This document shows positions 9,316 through 17,053 of a DNA stretch of 64,000 nt, piece after piece. Position 1 is the stretch's first letter. Every line of letters begins with the position of its first letter. The DNA lies in assembly GCF_001444405.1 (NCBI RefSeq), contig NZ_CP013188.1:496001-560000 (forward strand), in the 5' to 3' direction. The stretch is from Pseudoalteromonas phenolica (GTDB taxonomy: Bacteria; Pseudomonadota; Gammaproteobacteria; Enterobacterales; Alteromonadaceae). Both the position numbers and the translations under genes were made by a program. The notes under the pieces were generated by a model that was given only the letters and a program-made list of their open reading frames with translations, was not told the origin of the DNA and did not search any database.

Positions 9316-10395
9316 TTAACCTCTTCCAATTATATAATCTAACTGTACTGTTGAAACCGCTTCTACAGGTTTGCCATCTTCAAATTTCGGTGCGTAACGC
9401 CATTGTTCAAGCGCTTCAATAGAAGCTTTTATAAAGCCTTTTTCAGAAGAGTCTATTACTTCTATGTCTTTAACAAACCCTGACGTACTGACGGTAAATT
9501 GAAGTTGTACCCAACCGCTTTTCATCTTGCGAGCCATGTTTTTTGGGTACTGTGGATTTGCTCTATACAGTGGCTCTTGTTCTTGTGAGTCTTTCCAAGG
9601 CACCATTTTCGCTATGGCTAAACAATGTTTGGTGGCTTTGTCACTTTGACGCGTTTTTTCGTAAAGGTTGACCAACTTTGAATGGGCTGAAAGTTCAAAA
9701 GGGTGGTCGAAGTCGAGATTAGAATCAAATATCTTCACAATATGCTCTAAACGCTCAATAGCAGCGCTTTTTCTATTTCTTGCTTCATCTAGAGCTGCAA
9801 CCCAAATATCTGTTGAAAGGCGTTGAACTGAAGTTTCAGGCAAATGAGCTTGATTTATTTTGTCAGTCTTCCTGATAAGTTTTCTTGCCTTACTGATAGT
9901 TTTACTACTTTTAGAAGCAAGTTTGGCTGCTTCTAAATATGCAATTGAAGCAAATTCATAGTCTTGTTTAGCTTCAGCTTGTTCCGCAATGTCTTCTAAG
10001 CTATCGAGTGATTCACGACGGTTTTCTTTAAAGTTTAACTTTGCAAGTGGTAAGGTAATATTGAAAACGACATCAAGCTTGTCGGTATGATGCTCTTTGG
10101 TAATCTTGAGTATTTCTTCAAGTAAGATCTTTTTATCAGGGTTGCTGTTACCCATTGATGTTGCGTAGTTAATTGCGAGATTGATGGTGTTAATATCATG
10201 CTGACCGTAAAGTTCTTTGCCAACTTCATAGGCTTTTTGAGCTGTGTCTTTTAGTGCTTTTTTATCACCAGATTGAACTGCGGCTTGGTAGTCTGAATAG
10301 TATTTTTTGAATTCAGCATTTAAATCTGAGGTTGATGAAGCCGCAGATGAAAACGATAAAGAGAGTATTGAAAGCGCAATTATAGTTTTATTCAT
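9316..10395 (-). CDS. TonB-family protein with C-terminal TonB domain and helical repeat region
   Basis: A 359-residue protein with a cleavable-looking signal peptide (ALSILSLSFSSAASS), a long helical region (about 30-265) resembling tetratricopeptide repeats, and a C-terminal TonB-like domain (about 270-355: PQYPKNMARKMKSGWVQLQF, VKDIEVIDSS, ALEQWRYAP). The TonB domain normally contacts the TonB box of receptors. Here the classical N-terminal anchor and proline-rich periplasmic linker are missing, so it may be a periplasmic accessory to TonB rather than a full energy transducer. It is transcribed towards the receptor operon and has no operator-like site, so a link to the mannoside regulon is not shown. 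Family assignment is good; role is uncertain. Confidence 0.75.
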   Translation of the reverse strand: MNKTIIALSILSLSFSSAASSTSDLNAEFKKYYSDYQAAVQSGDKKALKDTAQKAYEVGKELYGQHDINTINLAINYATSMGNSNPDKKILLEEILKITKEHHTDKLDVVFNITLPLAKLNFKENRRESLDSLEDIAEQAEAKQDYEFASIAYLEAAKLASKSSKTISKARKLIRKTDKINQAHLPETSVQRLSTDIWVAALDEARNRKSAAIERLEHIVKIFDSNLDFDHPFELSAHSKLVNLYEKTRQSDKATKHCLAIAKMVPWKDSQEQEPLYRANPQYPKNMARKMKSGWVQLQFTVSTSGFVKDIEVIDSSEKGFIKASIEALEQWRYAPKFEDGKPVEAVSTVQLDYIIGRG

Positions 10396-10456
10396 TTTTT
10401 ATAGAGACCAGTTTGTTCTTGTTTTAACTTAGTATAATACAAATACTTATCAGTAC

Positions 10457-11086
10457 CTAACTTAGGGTCTCGGCAGCCATGAAAACAGCCAATAAAAACA
10501 TAATACTACCCGCTAATTTATCCTGCCAATTTACAGCGCTTTGCTTTACGCTTATTTTCTTCGATATTTTGCCTGATGTAATGGCGATAAATGTATCACA
10601 GAGCAAAGTAATCAATGTATAAATTATGCCCAGCACTAAGAGTTGAATTGAAATGGAAGTCGTATTTTCAGACACAAACTGAGGGAAAAAGGCGATAAAA
10701 AATAAAGCCGTTTTTGGATTTGTGATCTCGACAATAAAACTCTGCTTCATGATTCTAAGGTTAGACAGACTCTGAAGTTCATGCTTTTCAGAGCTGTGAA
10801 CATTAGGCTTAAAATATTGCCAGCCAAGATAAACTAAATACAATGCTCCGATTATTTTCAAAGTAGAATAGAGAAGCGGGGCATGAGCAAATATCGCTGA
10901 TAAACCTAAAATTGTAGCGATGACATAAGCGAATGACCCAATAGCCATACCAGATGCAGCGGCAACACCCGCTGATGGACCCTGACTTAGACTTCGAGCG
11001 GCAATATACAAAATAGACGGACCTGGCGTAATACTTAGCGCAAAGCAAACGACTGAAAAGGCAATAAGTGCTTCTAAGTTTGGCAT
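10457..11086 (-). CDS. LysE/RhtB family amino-acid exporter
   Basis: A 209-residue inner-membrane protein with about six hydrophobic segments and the LysE/RhtB signature near the N terminus (FALSITPGPSILYIAARSLS, then GVAAASGMAIGSF). A second family motif (IVEITNPKTALFFIAFFPQF, about 120-140) is present. Members export amino acids or homoserine-lactone-like compounds by proton exchange; the substrate cannot be told here. It lies 22 bases downstream of the secreted protein at 11109-11747 on the same strand, so the two are probably cotranscribed. A LysR-type regulator is divergent, a common arrangement for LysE exporters. Confidence 0.88.
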   Translation of the reverse strand: MPNLEALIAFSVVCFALSITPGPSILYIAARSLSQGPSAGVAAASGMAIGSFAYVIATILGLSAIFAHAPLLYSTLKIIGALYLVYLGWQYFKPNVHSSEKHELQSLSNLRIMKQSFIVEITNPKTALFFIAFFPQFVSENTTSISIQLLVLGIIYTLITLLCDTFIAITSGKISKKISVKQSAVNWQDKLAGSIMFLLAVFMAAETLS

Positions 11087-11108
11087 AAATGTTCCTGTTT
11101 TAACCGGA

Positions 11109-11747
11109 TTACTGAAAATCTTTGGTTTCTAAATATAATTGAGTCATGCCTATTTGAACGTGCAACCCTAATTGCATTATAGGTTCAGCATAGTCGGTTT
11201 TGATGAGCTCGACATAATCGTTTTGTTTATGACATGGATATGAAAGGATCTGATCAAAACTTGGCGTCTCTGCAATTTTATGGACAAACAAGCAGTGTTG
11301 CTCAGTTGCTTTAATATCGAAAAAATAACCATTTGGATTTTCTAATGTTATGTCTTTATTTAAAATTATTTTATTGATTTTAAAGCTGTCAGCTTCATGA
11401 ATACGTGCTCCTCCACGTTCAAAATGCCCGTCATAAGTATCGGCTAAGAAACTCATAATACGGCCTTGTCTGAGTGCATTGAGTGATAATGTCTCAGGGA
11501 AAAGTGTAATCAATTTATGCTTCTTTAGCTTATCAAGTAGTTGTTTTTTTCGATGTTCAGCGACTTCTACATTAAAAATCAACTGAACCGCATGTTTGCC
11601 TTTAGGCATGGGCAAATGAGAAGCAAATAACTGTTCTTCAAGATTAAACAAAACCATACCGTGGGTACCGATAGAGTGATCGTGCTCACTGCTTTGTGCA
11701 AATAACGTAAAGCTGAAAAACAATAAAAGTAGGGTTGTGTATTTCAT
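11109..11747 (-). CDS. Secreted protein of unknown function
   Basis: A 212-residue protein with a clear signal peptide (TTLLLLFFSFTLFAQSS). The mature part begins with a His-rich stretch (EHDHSIGTHGMVLFN) and carries SHLPMPKGKHAVQLIFNVEV; two Cys residues near the C terminus (QHCLFV and SYPCHKQ) could form a disulfide. I recognise no family with confidence. It is the first gene of a probable two-gene unit with the LysE exporter and is divergent from the LysR gene. The His residues near the mature N terminus could bind metal, but this is speculation. Confidence 0.75.
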   Translation of the reverse strand: MKYTTLLLLFFSFTLFAQSSEHDHSIGTHGMVLFNLEEQLFASHLPMPKGKHAVQLIFNVEVAEHRKKQLLDKLKKHKLITLFPETLSLNALRQGRIMSFLADTYDGHFERGGARIHEADSFKINKIILNKDITLENPNGYFFDIKATEQHCLFVHKIAETPSFDQILSYPCHKQNDYVELIKTDYAEPIMQLGLHVQIGMTQLYLETKDFQ

Positions 11748-11835
11748 TTGTAACCGTAAATAAGTGGGAGTATTGCTTTAAGATACGGTATATTTAATTC
11801 TAAATCGTTTCTAATTTGTTTTATTAAAGTCCAAA

Positions 11836-12714
11836 ATGGAAATAGCAGATCTTAAAAAGTTTTTGGTGATCGCACGTCATCAAAGCCTCCAAAAAGCAGC
11901 ACTCTCTCTAGACATTACGCCAAGTGCTTTGTCTAAATCACTTAAAAGATTAGAAGCGTCTTTAGAAGTTAAATTGTTTGATAGGGTGGGTAAGACGTTA
12001 CGTTTGAACGAGCAAGGAGAAAAACTACAGCCAAGGGCAATCGCACTTACTGACCTTGCTGAGGATACACATCAAGCCTTGAGAGCCAATAAGATGCCTT
12101 TGGTGTGTAAAGTCGCTGCGCCAAGCATTTTACAATTTAAATGGGCCTGTGTACTTGGCCGTAAAGCGGTTAAACAGCCACAAGTGTTACTCGAGTTCGA
12201 TACAGAATATGAAGCGGAAGCATTACAAAAATTGGTAAATGGCGAGGTTCAGCTTGCTATCGTGACAGGAGAAATGTTGTCTCATCTTCCTGATGGGATT
12301 AAATCGATTGAACTTGGAGATATCCAGATGCAAGTTGCTATGGGGCAGACTCACCCTTTAGCTATGGATACTAACGCTTCTGTTGAGGAAGTTGTGGCAC
12401 ATCCTTTTGCAGTACCAAACACATCTCCGTTTTGTGGAGAGCAAAGAGGCGTTGGCTGTGATGGCTGGCAGTTAAGGCATTTAACCCGTCGAGTTCAGTG
12501 GGTAGTCAATGACTACGCTGTATTGAGTCAACTGGTAAAAGGTGGTCAAGCTCTGGCATTCTTACCTGATTTTATGATCAGAGAATGGCAACTTAAAACG
12601 GTTAAGGTGACGAGCGGTGATTTGTCTTACAAAGAGCGCGTTTTTTTACTGGCGCAGCAAGACTGTTTACCTTGGGTGAATGAACTTATAAATAAAGTAT
12701 TGGGCAAGGATTAA
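11836..12714 (+). CDS. LysR-type transcriptional regulator
   Basis: A 292-residue LysR-family regulator. The winged helix-turn-helix occupies residues 1-60 (ADLKKFLVIARHQSLQKAAL, then SALSKSLKRLEASLEVKLFDR) and is followed by the two-lobed effector-binding domain. It is transcribed away from the secreted protein/LysE pair with 88 bases between, so it probably controls that unit and itself. Variant residues in the helix (SLQKAALSLDITPSALSK) are still within family limits. The effector is unknown. Confidence 0.9.
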   Translation: MEIADLKKFLVIARHQSLQKAALSLDITPSALSKSLKRLEASLEVKLFDRVGKTLRLNEQGEKLQPRAIALTDLAEDTHQALRANKMPLVCKVAAPSILQFKWACVLGRKAVKQPQVLLEFDTEYEAEALQKLVNGEVQLAIVTGEMLSHLPDGIKSIELGDIQMQVAMGQTHPLAMDTNASVEEVVAHPFAVPNTSPFCGEQRGVGCDGWQLRHLTRRVQWVVNDYAVLSQLVKGGQALAFLPDFMIREWQLKTVKVTSGDLSYKERVFLLAQQDCLPWVNELINKVLGKD

Positions 12715-12840
12715 CGAATAAATCTTCATCTAAAGTTTAAAGTGATTTCTGTTCAGCTCAGGTAATCTCTAGTAACCTTGAAGCGCGGCTGCACAGCGCT
12801 ATTTATTTAGCGATTTTAATCAATAATTAAAGAGAGAACT

Positions 12841-13272
12841 ATGTATATAGATGATGTGCTTCCCAGCGATTATGCTGAATTGCTAAGCGTTTGGGAAAAC
12901 TCAGTCCGAGCAACGCACAATTTTATAAGTGAAGAAGATATCGCGTTCTTTAAGCCAATTATCATTGAGCAAGCGTTTCCGAATGTTATTTTACATTGTA
13001 TGAAAAATACGGCGGGCGCTATTGTTGGCTTTATCGGTATTCATTCAGAGAAAATAGAAATGTTATTTATTTTGAATGAATATAGAGGGCAAGGTATTGG
13101 CAAATCGTTATTGAAGAACGCATTGAATTGTCATTCCATCAATAAGGTCGATGTGAACGAGCAGAACCCTCAAGCTGTGGGCTTTTATGAAGCGATGGGG
13201 TTTAAAGTTGTTTCTCGTTCGCCTCTAGATGATATGGGGAAACCATTTCCTATCCTCCATATGTCGTTATGA
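12841..13272 (+). CDS. YjaB-like GNAT N-acetyltransferase
   Basis: A 143-residue GNAT acetyltransferase. The acetyl-CoA binding motif A is LNEYRGQGIGKSLL (about 79-92), and the C-terminal part VNEQNPQAVGFYEAMGFKV followed by RSPLDDMGKPFPILHM closely matches the pattern of Escherichia coli YjaB. The ATG at 12841 follows AAGAGAG, an acceptable ribosome binding site. The substrate is unknown in the family as I know it. It has no obvious operon partner. Confidence 0.87.
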   Translation: MYIDDVLPSDYAELLSVWENSVRATHNFISEEDIAFFKPIIIEQAFPNVILHCMKNTAGAIVGFIGIHSEKIEMLFILNEYRGQGIGKSLLKNALNCHSINKVDVNEQNPQAVGFYEAMGFKVVSRSPLDDMGKPFPILHMSL

Positions 13273-13389
13273 TGGGGAAATAAAGTTTATTCAAACAATT
13301 TAAAGTAAAGTGAGCTCGATGAAAGTTGGCAAATCAAGACAGAATTAACGCCCAAAGCCAATTTAACCTAAAATCAGATTAAAACGTTG

Positions 13390-13496
13390 AAATCTAGAAG
13401 ACATTTTTCTCTCATACTGCGTCAAAAGAACTTTCAATAGCGCACTATTGATGCATTCCTTTTCTTTGTCTGAATGAAAAATTCCTAACTAGATTT
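13390..13496. repeat. Imperfect palindromic repeat element
   Basis: A 107-base imperfect inverted repeat. It begins AAATCTAG (13390) and ends CTAGATTT (13489-13496); ATTTTTC/GAAAAAT match internally, and the apex carries TCAATAG-CGCA-CTATTGA. Such hairpin-forming elements recur in marine gammaproteobacterial genomes, but copy number here cannot be checked. It occupies the gap between the convergent GNAT and peptidase 3 genes. Confidence 0.6.
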
Positions 13497-13518
13497 ATTT
13501 ATAGTTTTACTAAGAAAC

Positions 13519-13548
13519 GGGGTTGAAACAATCTAACGTTTTAACCCC
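13519..13548 (-). terminator. Candidate terminator of peptidase 3 gene
   Basis: GGGGTTGAAAC (13519-13529) pairs with GTTTTAACCCC (13538-13548), with one mismatch and an 8-base loop. On the minus strand it lies after the peptidase 3 stop and is followed by a T-rich stretch (GTTTCTT); on the plus strand it is followed by ATTTTA, so it may act both ways. Confidence 0.55.
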
Positions 13549-13606
13549 ATTTTAGGTTGTTGGACGTTTGCGTTTTAACCAAATTAAACGCTTTAGCCTT
13601 TATCGA

Positions 13607-15157
13607 TTAGTACTGTAACTGGCCGCCACTATTTATAAAGTTAGCGTATTCATTCCATACGTCTTCGACACCACGTCCTAAGATCTGTCTAAATGACGCA
13701 TCGAACGACCAAGTGTAATTCCCCATGTCTTTTGCCGACTTATTAAATTTATAGATAAAGTCATTATCTAAATGGGTTTTAACATAGTGTAAGAAGAAAC
13801 CTGTTCCTTCATAGCCTGTTAACCACTTTCTCGGATCTAAGGTGCTTGGCGTACGTGTTTTGTGGAAGCCCGCTCCAATACGTACGGCATCAGCTAACCC
13901 TTCGGTAAACGCCCAGTAAGCTTGACCATCGCTGTAGTTGTCATGTGTGAGCGGTGAATTGTTGTAACCATGAGTTACTTCGTGGAATAAGATACCATCG
14001 ATTTCGTCTGAAATCGCAGAGTCAGAATTTCCACCCTCACGATATAAACGCTCAAGGTGTTCGGTACTGACGACTATGGTCATTTCGCCCGAACCATCTT
14101 GACCCATTTTATATGCGACAAAGTCTTGGCCCCAATGATCTTTTGCACGCAACTCAAAACTTAGTTTTCTGAAACGTTCAGACTCAATTGGGTCTTTATA
14201 TAGAATTTTAGCGACATCAACGCAGCGCTGTGCCATATGGCCTGCAGGGTCGGCAATGATACGTTTAAACAATTGTGAGCCGGTTGTTTCTGGATTCACA
14301 TCTACAAAGTCCACTACAGGTTTTTTCCATAAACCGTCATTAGGATCAGTGACACCTTGCTCAGTAATGTTGATATTGACGTTTGTTTGCGAGTAACCAT
14401 AAATCGAGACATACAGGTTTTGGCCAGATCCGTCACAGTTTTCTGTTGCGGTTGGGGTAATACTCTGGCAGGTGAAGTTTTGAGTGGTCGCAGGTGCACC
14501 TAAGTTGATATATAAGTCTGCATCACCGCTGCCAGACGTCGAGGCGCTTACTTTGCCTGCGACGTTGAAAGGACCAAAATGTTGCCATTGACCTTGGCCT
14601 AGGTTCAAAGATTGGTTGATTGGCAGTGTTGTTCCATTATTGTTATCTGCGCTTTTACCAAATAGTTCAACTTCGGCGAGTTGCACCAGGCTTGCGCCAT
14701 GATTGGCTGAGATATTTAAGCGAATATGTTTATAGGCTTGATCACTCGATACAGAATATTGCTTGCTTTGATATCGACTTGAAAAGCTTTGGCCCGCTTG
14801 AGTATCAATTGTTTGCCAATTAATGCCATCGTTTGAACCTTGTAACTGCCAATTTTGCGGATCACGACTCGGCGCATCGTTTGCTGAAGTCAGCGTGTAG
14901 CCAGTGATGATTTTCGCCTCATTGAGCTCATAGCTTAGCCAAGCAGTAGGAGAAAACGCCAGCCATTTACTGTACTGGTCGTTATCAAACGCTTTGTCCG
15001 CAGTTTCGTATGGTGTGTTTTGCTCTGATGCGTTAATAATCCCATTTGGTACAGTGAGATCGGCACTCAATGTGGTAGATGCAAGTGTGTTAAAGCTTAG
15101 GCCTGCGAAAGCAAGTGCTAACGCGATAGGTGTTTTAAGATGTTTATTAGATGTCAT
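13607..15157 (-). CDS. Secreted discoidin-PPC-BSP family metallopeptidase 3
   Basis: A 516-residue third paralog of the BSP-type peptidases. A signal peptide (TPIALALAFAGLSFNTLAS) is followed by a discoidin domain (about 35-170, with ANDAPSRDPQNWQLQGS), a bacterial pre-peptidase C-terminal-like domain (about 185-265, with GDADLYINLG and LYVSIYGYS) and a peptidase domain (about 275-510) with HEVTHGYN at 392-399 and EGLADAVRIGAGFHKTRTP. The PPC-type domain replaces the PKD domain of the other two copies. Two degenerate copies of the LacI-type operator lie upstream, 65 bases apart, so it belongs to the same regulon although transcribed in the opposite direction. Confidence 0.86.
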   Translation of the reverse strand: MTSNKHLKTPIALALAFAGLSFNTLASTTLSADLTVPNGIINASEQNTPYETADKAFDNDQYSKWLAFSPTAWLSYELNEAKIITGYTLTSANDAPSRDPQNWQLQGSNDGINWQTIDTQAGQSFSSRYQSKQYSVSSDQAYKHIRLNISANHGASLVQLAEVELFGKSADNNNGTTLPINQSLNLGQGQWQHFGPFNVAGKVSASTSGSGDADLYINLGAPATTQNFTCQSITPTATENCDGSGQNLYVSIYGYSQTNVNINITEQGVTDPNDGLWKKPVVDFVDVNPETTGSQLFKRIIADPAGHMAQRCVDVAKILYKDPIESERFRKLSFELRAKDHWGQDFVAYKMGQDGSGEMTIVVSTEHLERLYREGGNSDSAISDEIDGILFHEVTHGYNNSPLTHDNYSDGQAYWAFTEGLADAVRIGAGFHKTRTPSTLDPRKWLTGYEGTGFFLHYVKTHLDNDFIYKFNKSAKDMGNYTWSFDASFRQILGRGVEDVWNEYANFINSGGQLQY

Positions 15158-15179
15158 AACTTGTTCCCATTGAAGTTTT

Positions 15180-15191
15180 TGTAACGTTCCA
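15180..15191. promoter_or_regulatory. LacI-family operator variant TGTAACGTTCCA (site 4)
   Basis: Eleven of 12 bases match the regulon palindrome. It lies 23 bases upstream of the peptidase 3 start codon. Confidence 0.65.
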
Positions 15192-15244
15192 ATTCTTAAG
15201 TTTTAAAAAAGCAAAATGACGTATTTTTATTTACTTTATCATTT

Positions 15245-15256
15245 TGGAACGTTCCT
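15245..15256. promoter_or_regulatory. LacI-family operator variant TGGAACGTTCCT (site 5)
   Basis: Eleven of 12 bases match. It is 65 bases from site 4, nearly the same spacing as the pair before the receptor gene (63). Confidence 0.7.
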
Positions 15257-15515
15257 AGATGATTGACGTTATTTCGCAAGGGATCAACCTTTAATTCACA
15301 AAATTTTTACTTTTAGGCGTGTTTAAGGTACTAGAATGTTGAATCTATTGAAAAAATCGGCATGTATAAAATTTGGGTATAAGTTATAAATAATCGAAAT
15401 GGCTAGGTCGTTCTATGCTAATGAATGAGGTTAGTGAAAGAGGGACGCTGTTGGATAAATTGAGAACAACACGTTTGAAAATAGAAAATAACCGGGGCCG
15501 GCTTCTAGTTTACAC

Positions 15516-15550
15516 TCTATTCATGGCGCAATAATGGCGCCATGAATAGA
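15516..15550. terminator. Perfect 14-base hairpin downstream of the LacI gene
   Basis: TCTATTCATGGCGC (15516-15529) pairs exactly with GCGCCATGAATAGA (15537-15550) across 7 bases. It lies 15 bases after the LacI stop on the minus strand and probably ends or stabilises that transcript. No T run follows, so a classical terminator is not certain. Confidence 0.55.
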
Positions 15551-15565
15551 ACTTGGTTTGAACAT

Positions 15566-16606
15566 TTATGAGCTGCGTTCTATTAACTCCACTGGCACTT
15601 GCGTTAATCCTTTTTGCGTGTCGTTTTTCAAGATATGACACACGGCTTTAGCGATATCGTTGGCATCAATTTTTACTGTGCTCAGTGGCACACTCATCAA
15701 TTTGGAGTCGTCCAAGTCATCAAACCCGATCACGCCGATATCAGCACCAGGCTTTAAGTTTTGCTCGGCTAGATATTCAATCACGCCATAAGCCACAATG
15801 TCGTTAAAGCAGACCACAGATTCAACTTGCGGCACTTGAGCTAAGCATTCTGACATGGCGAGTCGACCACCGTGACGGTTTGTGGTGCTATTAAACACCC
15901 AAGTTTGTATGTCGCCTTGCTCTTTGGCGGCTTTGTTAAACCCAGCTAAACGTTGATGGTAATCCGATATTGCTGCGTCACCACCAATAAAGGCGATGTT
16001 CTTATGACCGCGTGCGATTAACGCTTTCGTCGCGTTATAAGCACCCATTTCGTTGTTTGGTAATACACAAGGTACTTGGCTGCCATCTACTTGACGCATG
16101 ATGCTGACCACTTGCGTATGCGGCTTTTGTAATTGATTGAGCCAGCTTGCTTGGGTGTTTGGCGTCGGACAGATAATAAAGGCTTTTACACGGTACTCTT
16201 GTAGTTTGGCCACAATTTGCGTTTGTGTTAGGGCATTTTCGCTGGTGTTAACGAGCGTTGCCATTAAACCCAATTCTCGAATGTGTTTTTCAAGGGCAAC
16301 CGCTAAATTTGCAGAATAAGGGTTGGTTAAGTCGTTGATCACAATAGCGACTAAATCTGAAGACTTACTGCGCATCGCCGCGGCTTCACGATTATAAACG
16401 TATCCTGTTTCTTCGATGGCTTTGAGTACTTTTTCTTTTGCGCGGTCGCTGGCTTTATCGCTGCCGCGTAAAACAAGTGACACTGTAGACTTTGACACAC
16501 CCGCTACTCGGGCAACGTCATGTACAGTAACAGACTGCTTATTAGTATTATTTGTTTTCAAATTTTGGCTATCTATAGAATGTGATTGTGCCTGTAACAG
16601 CGCCAA
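15566..16606 (-). CDS. LacI/GalR family repressor of mannoside utilisation genes
   Basis: A 346-residue LacI-family regulator: DNA-binding helix-turn-helix with hinge (about 26-80: VTVHDVARVAGVSKSTVSLV, then EETGYVYNREAAAMRSKSSD) and a periplasmic-binding-protein-like sensor domain (IGVIGFDDLD near the C terminus). It sits between peptidase 3 and the divergent GH92 operon, with a perfect palindromic operator 67 bases upstream, so it probably represses itself and the surrounding genes. Homologs controlling mannose or mannoside catabolism occur in Alteromonadales; the effector is likely mannose or a phosphorylated derivative (inference). The start is uncertain: the first in-frame start is a TTG at 16606, and a second TTG lies 15 codons later, closer to the usual length. 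Confidence 0.9.
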   Translation of the reverse strand: MALLQAQSHSIDSQNLKTNNTNKQSVTVHDVARVAGVSKSTVSLVLRGSDKASDRAKEKVLKAIEETGYVYNREAAAMRSKSSDLVAIVINDLTNPYSANLAVALEKHIRELGLMATLVNTSENALTQTQIVAKLQEYRVKAFIICPTPNTQASWLNQLQKPHTQVVSIMRQVDGSQVPCVLPNNEMGAYNATKALIARGHKNIAFIGGDAAISDYHQRLAGFNKAAKEQGDIQTWVFNSTTNRHGGRLAMSECLAQVPQVESVVCFNDIVAYGVIEYLAEQNLKPGADIGVIGFDDLDDSKLMSVPLSTVKIDANDIAKAVCHILKNDTQKGLTQVPVELIERSS

Positions 16607-16672
16607 CCAGTGATTAAATTCATCGCAATGGGTTGTATTCTAGCAAATCGATCAGTATATTCAAATTATTCT

Positions 16673-16684
16673 TGGAACGTTCCA
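16673..16684. promoter_or_regulatory. LacI-family operator TGGAACGTTCCA (site 6)
   Basis: Perfect palindrome in the divergent region between the LacI gene and the GH92 operon. It is 67 bases from the LacI start but 370 bases from the first GH92 ATG, because a 289-base palindromic element lies between. A TATACT on the minus strand just beyond it is a possible -10 for the LacI gene. Confidence 0.8.
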
Positions 16685-16727
16685 TTTTACCTTTAATAGG
16701 AAATTAAAGGATAATCGGCTCATTCCA

Positions 16728-17016
16728 ATACCAATAGCTAGGGCGCGTTTATCTTTGAAGTATGAATTTTGTTCAAATCAAAGGCTTTCAATACGCGAAA
16801 TGAGCTACGCAGCATAATGGGTTATGTAAGTGGCGAATGACAAAGTAGTGGAAGCCTTTGGTTGAACTCTTCGAGCAGCGCGAGTTGAATATTTATTCGG
16901 CGTTATCGGCTGACTTGCATAGAATAACTATGCGTCGCAGCCTCTGCCTTGCCTAAATACCCAACTCACTGCTGCAAAAACAAACAGCAAAGGTCAACAC
17001 GCCCTAAAATTGGTAT
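16728..17016. repeat. 289-bp palindromic element with ATACCAAT ends
   Basis: The ends are inverted repeats: ATACCAATAGCTAGGGCG at the left and, on the opposite strand, ATACCAATTTTAGGGCG at the right. Inside, CAAATCAAAGGCTTTC is matched by the complement of GAAGCCTTTGGTTG, so the whole element can fold into a long cruciform. It carries no transposase and resembles a MITE or hairpin repeat. It lies between the operator and the GH92 start, so it is either transcribed as part of the leader or holds the promoter itself. Confidence 0.65.
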
Positions 17017-17053
17017 CTATATTTATTTAGGCTATTTGGCAAAGAGGCAAACA

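Larger units (their letters stand above)
15158..15565. other. Intergenic region between peptidase 3 and the LacI gene
   Basis: Besides the two operator-like sites (15180, 15245) and the hairpin at 15516-15550 it is A/T-rich with no open frame of note. The peptidase 3 promoter must lie here on the minus strand. Confidence 0.5.

Noticed and set aside
16949..17053. Extended N terminus of GH92-1 from an ATG at 16949
   Set aside because: It lies inside the palindromic repeat, lacks a ribosome binding site, and would put 35 polar residues before a normal signal peptide. The ATG at 17054 has AAAGAGG.
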